DNA from: Acidobacteriota bacterium
GTDB lineage: Bacteria > Acidobacteriota > Terriglobia > Terriglobales > Acidobacteriaceae
Length of the DNA stretch: 24,357 bases
NCBI GenBank assembly: GCA_021851625.1
Contig: JAJZCX010000001.1
Coordinates: 1-24,357 of the forward strand
Direction of reading: 5' to 3'
The notes below the pieces were generated by a model that saw only the letters and a program-made list of their open reading frames with translations, searched no databases and was not told where the DNA came from. Of this stretch, positions 18,271 through 24,357 are shown one piece after another (the stretch's first letter is position 1; every line of letters starts with the position of its first letter). Position numbers and translations under genes: made by a program.

Positions 18271-18378
18271 GTCATTCTGAGCGACCAACGGGAGCGAAGA
18301 ATCCAGAGAATCACAGCGGCGTGATCCAAGCGAATTTTTTCTGGATTCTTCACTTCGCTGCGCTTCGTTCAGAATGAC
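18271..18378. repeat. Long imperfect palindrome between convergent genes
   Basis: GTCATTCTGAGCGA at the left mirrors TCGTTCAGAATGAC at the right. Inside, AGCGAAGAATCCAGA mirrors TCTGGATTCTTC followed by TTCGCT, and the centre has ATCAC/GTGAT. The whole 108 nt could fold as one long stem. It is related in its ends to the neighbouring repeat but has a different interior. Lying between convergent genes, it could act as a bidirectional terminator or insulator. Confidence 0.65.
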
Positions 18379-18474
18379 TCCTATTGGTTCTGTCTCTCTT
18401 CCAAAAAAATCCGCTCTATACACAACTGTAGATTTTCTCTAAACAAGCCTGCTTTTTTCTTATGTGCCTCTCGA

Positions 18475-19941
18475 CTAAATCGGCATCGGCACAGAAGCAG
18501 CGTTCCGCAACCTCTGCACCACGCGCGACTGTCCCAGGCAAACCATCACTGCGAACAGGCTGGGCGCGACGGCTTGTCCGGTGAGTGCCACGCGAGCGCC
18601 GTTGATTAAGCCTCCGGCTTTGACACCTTTTTTTTCTGCGAAGGCGCGGAGTGTTTGCTCGGTGGTTGCCTCGTCGAAAATTGCAAGCGCGGCGTAGCGA
18701 TCGGCCATCTCCACCAGCAGGGTGCGCACGGCTGCATCACTTAAAAATTTGGCGATGGCCGCGGGGTCGAAGGGAATCGCATCCCCAAAGTAGGCCAGGA
18801 AGGCCGTCGCAAAATCCTTCAGACTGCGCGCGCGCTGTTTGAGCAGATCGATGGTGCGCAGATTTTCCTCTGTGCTGCGTGACGGCGTGAAGCCAGCGGC
18901 GCGCCACTCCTGTTCGATGAGCGGGAGCAGGCGTTCGGCTGGGTAGGCGCGAATATACTCCGTGTTGAACCAGGCCAGCTTGTCGTTGTCGAAGACGGCG
19001 TTGGAGCGCGCGATGCCGTCGAGGGAAAAAAGCTGGACGAGATCGTCGGAGGAAAAAATCTCGCGGTCTTTGCCGTCGGCGGTTTTTCCCGCAGCGCCCG
19101 GAGACCAGCCCAGCAGGCCGAGAAAATTGCGGAAGGCTTCCGGCACAATTCCCATCTCTCGATAGGCGGTGACGCTGGTGGCGCCGTGGCGTTTGGAGAG
19201 CCGCGTCTTGTCCGGGCCAAGGATCAGCGGCACGTGCGCAAAGATGGGCAGTGGTGCGCCGAGAGCCTGATATTGCAGCACCTGTTTGGGCGTGTTGGAG
19301 ATGTGATCCGCGCCGCGGATAATGTGCGTCATGCCCATGTCCAGATCATCGGCCACCACGCTGAGGTGATAGGTGGGGATGCCGTCGGAGCGAAGCAGAA
19401 CGAAGTCTTCTAATTCCTCGTTGGCAAATTCCACGGAGCCGAAGACAGCATCGTCAAAGCGCGTGACTCCGGTGGCGGGCACGGCGAAGCGTAGTGCTGC
19501 TGCTTCGCCAGCGCGGAGGCGGCGTGCGGATTCCTCTGGTGTGAGCTTGCGGCAGCGGCCATCATAGCGCGGCGTTTGTCCGCTGGCTGTGGCGGCGGCA
19601 CGGCGCTGCTCCAATTCTTCTTTGGTGCAAAAACAAGAGTAGGCGTGCCCGCTGGCGAGCAGCTTGTCTGCCGTGGAGCGATACAGGTCGAGCCGCTGCG
19701 ATTGATAGAACGGGCCTTCATCCCAATCCATGCCCAGCCAGCGCATTCCATCCAGAATGCCTGCGACCATCTCGTCCGAGGAGCGCTCGAAGTCGGTGTC
19801 TTCGATGCGCAAGATCAACGTGCCGCCGGTGTGGCGGGCAAAGAGCCAGTTGAACAGAGCCGTGCGCGCGCCGCCGACGTGCAGGTATCCAGTGGGCGAG
19901 GGCGCAAAACGAACGCGGGGAGATTTTTTGTCTGCGTGCAT
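18475..19941 (-). CDS. gltX: Glutamyl-tRNA synthetase
   Basis: 488 aa class I synthetase. It charges tRNA-Glu (and possibly tRNA-Gln, if a GatCAB pathway is used). The HIGH-type motif is HVGG (21-24) within FAPSPTGYLHVGGARTALFN. LRIEDTD follows at 44-50. The KMSKS-type loop is KTRLSKR (245-251). C103 and C105, with YDGRC at 126-130, sit where GluRS has its zinc-binding region. YHLSVVADDLDMGMTHIIRG is the conserved catalytic-domain block. The C-terminal helical anticodon-binding domain ends VVQRLRNAA. The ATG at 19941 is the family start. Only one GluRS is in the window. Its 3' end meets the 18271-18378 palindrome; upstream it is separated from the next minus-strand gene by a strong terminator. 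Confidence 0.96.
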   Translation of the reverse strand: MHADKKSPRVRFAPSPTGYLHVGGARTALFNWLFARHTGGTLILRIEDTDFERSSDEMVAGILDGMRWLGMDWDEGPFYQSQRLDLYRSTADKLLASGHAYSCFCTKEELEQRRAAATASGQTPRYDGRCRKLTPEESARRLRAGEAAALRFAVPATGVTRFDDAVFGSVEFANEELEDFVLLRSDGIPTYHLSVVADDLDMGMTHIIRGADHISNTPKQVLQYQALGAPLPIFAHVPLILGPDKTRLSKRHGATSVTAYREMGIVPEAFRNFLGLLGWSPGAAGKTADGKDREIFSSDDLVQLFSLDGIARSNAVFDNDKLAWFNTEYIRAYPAERLLPLIEQEWRAAGFTPSRSTEENLRTIDLLKQRARSLKDFATAFLAYFGDAIPFDPAAIAKFLSDAAVRTLLVEMADRYAALAIFDEATTEQTLRAFAEKKGVKAGGLINGARVALTGQAVAPSLFAVMVCLGQSRVVQRLRNAASVPMPI

Positions 19942-20002
19942 GGATGTGTGTAGCTCTATGCTAAAGGGTCGCAGCGCTGAACGGAAGTTGCGAAGAAAAA
20001 AG

Positions 20003-20028
20003 AAAGCCCCGGAGGAATCCGGGGCTTT
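20003..20028 (-). terminator. Intrinsic terminator of the beta-barrel protein gene (bidirectional shape)
   Basis: AAAGCCCCGG (20003-20012) and CCGGGGCTTT (20019-20028) form a perfect 10-bp stem with a 6-nt loop. On the minus strand it starts 22 nt after the stop of the outer-membrane gene and is followed by TCTTTTTTC. It should separate that transcript from gltX. Confidence 0.85.
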
Positions 20029-20050
20029 TTGGAAAAGGAGGAATTGCGTT

Positions 20051-20611
20051 CTAGTAGAAGCGGATCGAAAGGCCGCTGGAGGCCACCCACGGCGTCAGAC
20101 CATAGGGTGGGTAATTGAGGAAGTGCTGGTCTTCAAAATCAAAGACGCGCCAGTAGACGTGATTGCTGATGCGCAGATCCACGCCTCCGCCAACTGCATC
20201 GGTGGTGTAGTCGTAATACTTGGTGGAGATGAAGGTGGGATAGTGGAAGCGGCTGCCGCCATAGAGGAACTTGGCATACGGCTCGATTCTGAAGTTGAAA
20301 AACGGATAGGAGACACGCACGCCGCCGAGATAGTTTTGAAATTCCACCCCGGATTTGAGACGAAAATCGATAATACGCGCTTCTGCCTCCGGGCCGACCC
20401 AGATGCGACGTCCCCAGATGCCATAGCTTAAATCGCTAAAACCGCCAAAGCCCTCGGAATGATATTGGCCGTAATCCATCTGAGCCAGTGAATAAAAACC
20501 GCCTACGCTGATATAAGCCGTGCGGGGTCGTTCAGGTGAAATCGCCTGCGCATGGAGCAACACGGGAAAAAACAATGCGCCCAATGCGCATACAACCCAT
20601 CGCTTTCCCAC
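20051..20611 (-). CDS. Small outer-membrane beta-barrel protein
   Basis: 186 aa from the GTG at 20611. The signal peptide is GKRWVVCALGALFFPVLLHAQA, with cleavage expected after HAQA or AQA (written as KRWVVCALGALFF then PVLLHAQA). The mature part alternates aromatic/hydrophobic strands (TAYISVGGFYSLAQ, VRVSYPFFNFRIEPYAKF, DAVGGGVDLRI) and ends SIRFY, a terminal aromatic residue as in BAM-inserted barrels. It resembles the OmpA-type/porin-like eight-strand class, but no named family is certain. The start is set by GGAGG 9 nt upstream; a GTG at 20653 in the same frame lies within a hairpin arm and has no such site. It is followed by a strong terminator and preceded by the M48-like gene, 80 nt away. 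Confidence 0.8.
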   Translation of the reverse strand: MGKRWVVCALGALFFPVLLHAQAISPERPRTAYISVGGFYSLAQMDYGQYHSEGFGGFSDLSYGIWGRRIWVGPEAEARIIDFRLKSGVEFQNYLGGVRVSYPFFNFRIEPYAKFLYGGSRFHYPTFISTKYYDYTTDAVGGGVDLRISNHVYWRVFDFEDQHFLNYPPYGLTPWVASSGLSIRFY

Positions 20612-20652
20612 TCCCTCAATCCTCCCTTTCAAAACTTCAGTGCCAGATTGCA

Positions 20653-20684
20653 CAGCCCTGCGCGCAGCAAAGCGCGCAGGGCTG
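20653..20684 (-). other. Perfect 13-bp stem-loop between the M48-like and beta-barrel genes
   Basis: CAGCCCTGCGCGC (20653-20665) pairs with GCGCGCAGGGCTG (20672-20684) around the loop AGCAAA. It starts 7 nt after the stop of the M48-like gene on the minus strand. No U-tract follows (TGCAATCTGG), so it may be a 3'-end-stabilising structure or a factor-assisted stop, not a classic terminator. Confidence 0.65.
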
Positions 20685-20691
20685 GGGTGTA

Positions 20692-22476
20692 CTACTGTGC
20701 AGAAGCGGTGGAACTGGCGGCTTGAGATGCTCCACTATCCTGGCCCTGTGCGCCAGAGGTCGGCAGCTTCTGGCCTGCGTCGTATGCGCGCAGGTGGAAG
20801 AAGATGGGAGTGACCTCAAACGGCATCTTGTCGCCGGGGCTGATGATGGGAGCCGGGCGTACATTGAGCAACTCGACGGCGTCGGTCCACACATTGATGT
20901 GCAGGCGGCTGCCGAGTGGCAGTGCGGGAATCTGATTCAAGTCGGCCATGTCCAGCTTGGGCGCGCCTTGTAATAGAGCGCTCAGCCACGCCGCATCATC
21001 ACTGGGTGTGCGGAAGAGCGGATCGCCCATCTCCGGCTGCATGAGAGCGGGCAGAGCATGTGCACGACCGTCCAAGGCTTCAAAGAACAGGCCCACGTTG
21101 CCGAGCTTGTCTTTGTAGGGCGAGTTCTTCAGCAACTCGATTGCTTTCTTGGCGGCAGCATCGTTTTCTGCATCGCTGTGGTGCAGCGGCAGACGGCGCA
21201 TGGCGGCCTGGTCTTGGAACATCAGGTTGTCTGGGAAGGCAAACTCGGTGTCGATCTTATGTCCCAGCACCAAGTGCGCCAGTTGGAAGGAGAGCACTGC
21301 GGCCAAATCTTCTTCCGTGGGCAACACGTCCACCAAGCCTTTGCTGAGCACGATGGTGTTGCCGATGGTCAGCGATTCTAACGGAGTGGTGAGCATGACG
21401 CGGCACTTGATCGGCTCGGCCAGGATGATGTTATTGGTGACGATCAGGTTGTTGGTGACGGTCTCCAGCACCTTGTCAAAGTCGCTGGGGCCGGCTAGCA
21501 AGCCAGCCTGATAGAGGCGCTCCAAGATGTTCTGCTCTGCCTGATCGGCCCACATGCGCGAGGCTTGCAGCGGGCTGATATCTTCAGCGCTTTCGCTCTG
21601 ATCCTTCACGGCGTCGATCTTGACGCTCTCATTGTCGCTGGCCGCAACGGGCTGGCGGAGTGAGTAGCCCCAGATCCAGGTCTGTGCGCGGAAATAGTCG
21701 GCCTGATCAGGAACGACGCCCGGTCCGTGCTCTTCGGCGTAGACGGCGGTTGGCAGCCAGAGGCCGGGCTGCACTTCTGTGCGCCAGCTATCGAAGTGGA
21801 AGTACAGATCGTGGCCCTTGGCCGTGGTGTAGGTGCCGCTGAAACGAACAATGTTGCCTGCGCCATCCTCAATCCAAATGCGGCCAATAAAGCGGCCTGC
21901 GCCACTGCCCGGCTTGGGGGTGACATCGAACATATAGGTGCGAACGTCGCCGATGAACTCGCGGCGCACATACTTGAACGCATAGTGCTGGCGGTCAAAA
22001 TGGTTCGCGTCGAGCAGCAGCATCTGCACGAAGCCTTGTGCGACATAATCGATCTTGAAGGCTTTGGTCAGGCCGTTGACGAACATCGACGAGCCTTTGA
22101 AGAAGTTCTTTTTGGTGGAGGCTTCTTGATAGCGGTTGTCCTGAATGACGCGGCCAAAGTCAACACGACCCAGGAAGTAGCGGTCCGAGACTGGAACGGA
22201 ACTGAGTTGTAGATCTGGCTTGTAGTTTTGGATGTAGGTTTCGACGACCGGCGTGCGCTCTTGCACGGCCTTGAGCACTGCGCGTTCGTGTACGGAGGAC
22301 TGATCGATCAGCCTGAGCATCTCCGGTGTCAACTGTGCCTTGCCGTTGTCTGCGTTCTTCTTGCGGGCAAATGCAGGGGCTGTGCAAGCAAGCAGGATGC
22401 CTAGGGCGCACCCTGCCTGTCGCAACATACGCTTGGAGACGGCATTTTCAAATTGCATGATAAAGGTCCTGACCAT
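20692..22476 (-). CDS. Secreted M48-like protein with degenerate zinc motif
   Basis: 594 aa. A signal peptide lies at ~17-37 (MLRQAGCALGILLACTAPAFA). Residues ~90-275 form a beta-rich domain (RYFLGRVDFGRV, GRIWIEDGAGNIVRFSGTY, HFDSWRTEVQPGLWLPT) that resembles lipoprotein-carrier-type folds. Residues ~340-450 look like an M48 peptidase: IVLSKGLVDVLPTEEDLAAVL is followed by FQLAHLVLGH (397-406), where active members have HExxH. H401 and H406 remain, but the first His and the catalytic Glu are F397 and Q398. ENDAAAKKAIELL (437-449) recalls the third-ligand helix. It is probably not a protease; scaffold or substrate binding is inference. The tail is Gln/Ala/Ser-rich. GAGGA lies ~5 nt before the ATG at 22476; 22458 is an alternative. 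It starts 29 nt after the TonB-like stop, so one operon is likely. Confidence 0.75.
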   Translation of the reverse strand: MVRTFIMQFENAVSKRMLRQAGCALGILLACTAPAFARKKNADNGKAQLTPEMLRLIDQSSVHERAVLKAVQERTPVVETYIQNYKPDLQLSSVPVSDRYFLGRVDFGRVIQDNRYQEASTKKNFFKGSSMFVNGLTKAFKIDYVAQGFVQMLLLDANHFDRQHYAFKYVRREFIGDVRTYMFDVTPKPGSGAGRFIGRIWIEDGAGNIVRFSGTYTTAKGHDLYFHFDSWRTEVQPGLWLPTAVYAEEHGPGVVPDQADYFRAQTWIWGYSLRQPVAASDNESVKIDAVKDQSESAEDISPLQASRMWADQAEQNILERLYQAGLLAGPSDFDKVLETVTNNLIVTNNIILAEPIKCRVMLTTPLESLTIGNTIVLSKGLVDVLPTEEDLAAVLSFQLAHLVLGHKIDTEFAFPDNLMFQDQAAMRRLPLHHSDAENDAAAKKAIELLKNSPYKDKLGNVGLFFEALDGRAHALPALMQPEMGDPLFRTPSDDAAWLSALLQGAPKLDMADLNQIPALPLGSRLHINVWTDAVELLNVRPAPIISPGDKMPFEVTPIFFHLRAYDAGQKLPTSGAQGQDSGASQAASSTASAQ

Positions 22477-22505
22477 GAAGTCCTCAAATAAGTATTGTGT
22501 GCTGC

Positions 22506-23570
22506 TTATGCCAACTGAAAATCAATTCTGTAGTACGTTGTCATGTCGATGGCTTGGCCGTCCTTGGTGGCAGGCTTAAACCGTGTTTGCTCTGCCGCGC
22601 GAATGGCCTGTTCATCCAAACCGTGGCCCAATCCATGCACGACACGAATCACGTGCACGCTGCCATCTGCAGCAAACTTCACCTGCAGAACCACCTCACC
22701 CTGAATGTGCATCTGACGCGCTTCCTGAGTGTACTCCGGCGTGGGGTGGAAGAGAATCTGAACTTGCTGGAAATCCGCTTGGGTATTAGCAATCTTTATG
22801 CCTGTCGTTGCGGTCTTGGTGGTGAAGCCAGCCGTCTGCACCGTGCCCACCGGGCCATGTGCTGTGGCTGTTCCCGTGCCAAAGCCTGCACTGGCTACCT
22901 TACCGTGTCCTGCGCCGCCCACTTGGCCACCCGCGTAGCCGGAACCGAAGTTCACGCCCTGCACGCTGCCCGCACGCGCCATGCCCGCGCCGCTCTGCGC
23001 GCCGGTGGAGTTGCTGAAGCTGCCATAGGCTGCCACTTGGCTGTTGGTGGAGTTTGCATTGGTGTGCGCACCGCTGGTGTCACCAAATCCGCCCATCTTG
23101 GTGGATTGGTGGCCCATGTTGTTGGCCACGATCGTTGCCGTATTGGACTGGAACATGCCCACCTTGGGTTGCGGCGGCAGCGCGACGTCGATCGGCTTGT
23201 ACGGCGGCAGTACCGGTGCATTCGGCACGTCCATCTTCAACTTGGCCATGCGCGGAGCCTCTTCCACCGGTGCGTTCTGGTAGACGATCTTCGGCGCGAT
23301 GTTGTTGAGCATGTCCGGCGTCGGCGGCACAATCTGCGTCTTCGGCACAGGCTTGGGCTTGATCGGCTCCGGCTGCTTGGTCTCGACCAAGGTCAGGCTG
23401 ACCGCCTGCTTGGCAATAATCTTTTGGTGGATCGCATAGAGCGAGAGAACCATAAACAGAGCGAGTATGCACACGTTGACGATCGCACTGACCGCATATG
23501 CACCGTTCATACCCTCGGATTCTGGCAGCAGACCAAATGTTGCTTGTTGTTGCAAAGCTGGTTTCGACAT
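22506..23570 (-). CDS. TonB-family energy-transducing protein
   Basis: 354 aa. One membrane helix near the N-terminus (~24-47, AYAVSAIVNVCILALFMVL) is followed by a Pro/Lys-rich stretch (EPIKPKPVPKTQIVPPTP, 68-85). Residues ~135-260 are an unusually long Gly/Ala/Ser/Thr-rich linker, and the C-terminal TonB domain spans ~270-354 (HPTPEYTQEARQMHIQGEV, ADGSVHVIRVVHGLGHGLDEQAI, TRFKPA). In TonB proteins this last domain touches outer-membrane receptors and the helix pairs with ExbB/ExbD. No exbB, exbD or receptor gene is in the window. TonB-family proteins are often multiple per acidobacterial genome, so the partner is unknown. The ATG at 23570 has AAGG ~4 nt upstream. It is probably co-transcribed with the M48-like gene. 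Confidence 0.9.
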   Translation of the reverse strand: MSKPALQQQATFGLLPESEGMNGAYAVSAIVNVCILALFMVLSLYAIHQKIIAKQAVSLTLVETKQPEPIKPKPVPKTQIVPPTPDMLNNIAPKIVYQNAPVEEAPRMAKLKMDVPNAPVLPPYKPIDVALPPQPKVGMFQSNTATIVANNMGHQSTKMGGFGDTSGAHTNANSTNSQVAAYGSFSNSTGAQSGAGMARAGSVQGVNFGSGYAGGQVGGAGHGKVASAGFGTGTATAHGPVGTVQTAGFTTKTATTGIKIANTQADFQQVQILFHPTPEYTQEARQMHIQGEVVLQVKFAADGSVHVIRVVHGLGHGLDEQAIRAAEQTRFKPATKDGQAIDMTTYYRIDFQLA

Positions 23571-23588
23571 AGAGCCTTAACCTCTAGA

Positions 23589-23616
23589 ACTGTATTTTTC
23601 CTCAACCTAACGTAAA
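23589..23616 (-). promoter_or_regulatory. Possible promoter of the TonB-family/M48-like operon
   Basis: On the minus strand TTTACG (plus 23611-23616) and TACAGT (plus 23589-23594) are separated by 16 nt, each matching 4 of 6 consensus bases. Transcription would start about 12 nt before the ATG at 23570, a very short leader. Weak evidence. Confidence 0.3.
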
Positions 23617-24224
23617 ACCCCGCAGCCTGCCCGATTCTTTCCGCATTCCGCACCCATCGGGGCGCAACGCGTTCGCCGGTGTGCTGCCAACCGCGATCTG
23701 GAACTCTTACGGGCAGTCGCTCTGTTTATCGGCGCTGTCCACGTACTCCCTGCAAACATCACAGCCGGTGTCGCCTATTGGCAGCAACACCGGGTGCCAC
23801 CACATTTGCCCGATCCTTCTCGCCTTCGCCCTTGTTGAGACGGGGTGGAGGCAAAAAAGCAGACAACATCCTCAAATCTGCATTCGCACAACTTCTGCGC
23901 TTGCAAGTTTGCTAAAACTTCGCAACTCCACTGAAAACGTCCCATGCGACCGATCCCCACTCCGACGAGTGATGCAACGACCGAGCCGATTCCCGATGCA
24001 TGGAAATATTTCTACTGTGCCCCAAAGTATGCCACAAAACAAATCGATTGCGCTCAATTTCCGCGCACGGTACCTAGGAAGCTACTCTTCTATTGTCGAG
24101 CATAACAACTGCCGCTGAAAATTATAACTCCTTTTTAACCCTATGGGCCATGAAAAAATCCATCGAAATTACTGGAAATTTCTCCCCTGTTCCTACCGGG
24201 TATTTTGCACATTGAGCCGGATTT
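23617..24224. other. Gene-free stretch between the TonB-family gene and galE
   Basis: No frame here has a Shine-Dalgarno, a family motif or an amino-acid bias like a real gene. The longest frame (23681-24118, plus) starts at a GTG without a ribosome site and gives a Ser/Cys-rich, signal-free product. The second half is AT-richer than the flanks. A short palindrome, GAAATT-actgga-AATTTC, lies at 24165-24182. The two flanking genes diverge, so leaders and control sites are expected here. Confidence 0.55.
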
Positions 24225-24248
24225 ACTTGCACCAAACGTGATGCAAGT
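24225..24248. promoter_or_regulatory. Inverted repeat upstream of galE, candidate operator
   Basis: ACTTGCA (24225-24231) and TGCAAGT (24242-24248) are perfect inverted arms 10 nt apart, ending 46 nt before the GTG start. TTGCAC also occurs at 24205-24210 and 24228-24233. The centre-to-centre distance of about 17 nt could place a dimeric regulator across two turns, but no known box is matched. Confidence 0.35.
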
Positions 24249-24294
24249 GCACACTGGATGCTGGCGGGTTCACCGAATCTAGAGGAGACACAGC

Positions 24295-24357
24295 GTGCAG
24301 ATTCTTGTCACCGGGGGAGCGGGCTATATTGGCGGTACTGTGGCGCAGCGGCTGCTG
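24295..24357 (+). CDS. galE: UDP-glucose 4-epimerase-like (NAD-dependent SDR), start only
   Basis: The first 21 codons are present before the right edge. They read MQILVTGGAGYIGGTVAQRL plus one Leu. The first strand and GxxGxxG loop (TGGAGYIGG) are the NAD-binding signature of extended SDR epimerases, and the form GGAGYIGG fits GalE-type proteins best. Another nucleotide-sugar epimerase or dehydratase cannot be excluded from 21 residues. The GTG start at 24295 is fixed by AGAGGAG (24281-24287) 7 nt upstream. If GalE, it interconverts UDP-glucose and UDP-galactose for envelope polysaccharides. Confidence 0.75.
   Translation, partial: MQILVTGGAGYIGGTVAQRLL

Noticed and set aside
23681..24118. 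145-codon plus-strand frame in the long gap before galE
   Set aside because: GTG start without a Shine-Dalgarno, no domain or signal peptide, Ser/Cys-rich composition, and an AT shift inside the frame.

Overview
The window looks like ordinary chromosome from a diderm bacterium, most likely an acidobacterium (Terriglobia/Acidobacteriaceae). I infer this from gene content, protein style and GC-rich codon use, not from a marker gene. Outer-membrane features (KdsD for Kdo synthesis, a TonB-type transducer, a small beta-barrel protein) support a diderm. No phage, transposase, integrase, CRISPR array, tRNA or rRNA was seen.

Layout. From 14005 down to 1, eleven genes run on the minus strand. They are proS, a PBP1B-like peptidoglycan synthase broken by a frameshift, a copper-type P1B ATPase with two YHS domains, nrdR, a cupredoxin-like lipoprotein, then asd-lysC-dapB-dapA-dapD, and an AT-richer partial gene for a secreted protein of unknown function. 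The asd-to-dapD block is tight: two ATGA stop/start overlaps and gaps of 19 and 38 nt. It carries aspartyl phosphate formation through to the succinylase branch of lysine/diaminopimelate synthesis. nrdR and the lipoprotein also overlap by ATGA. kdsD (minus) follows after a 445-nt repeat-bearing gap. A divergent plus-strand cluster then encodes a membrane-anchored TlpA-like thioredoxin, a stand-alone DsbD N-terminal domain and an M29 aminopeptidase. A second repeat-bearing gap (365 nt) separates the convergent gltX. Beyond gltX, also on minus, are an outer-membrane beta-barrel protein, an M48-like protein whose HExxH motif is degenerate, and a TonB-family protein. A 724-nt gap without a credible gene leads to the first 21 codons of a plus-strand galE-like gene.

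How the genes fit together. Lysine/DAP synthesis, Kdo synthesis and the class A PBP all supply the envelope. The copper ATPase and the cupredoxin-like lipoprotein may share copper handling, but only proximity and motifs say so. TlpA plus a DsbD-alpha-like domain suggests periplasmic thiol-disulfide exchange. The TonB-like and M48-like genes are probably co-transcribed.

Most notable observations: the frameshift exactly in the KTG box of the PBP; the M48-like protein with FQxxH in place of HExxH; an amicyanin-like copper-ligand pattern in a lipoprotein translationally coupled to nrdR; and intergenic repeats that share a 59-nt module whose hairpin stem is conserved while its loop varies. I found no clearly new multi-gene system.
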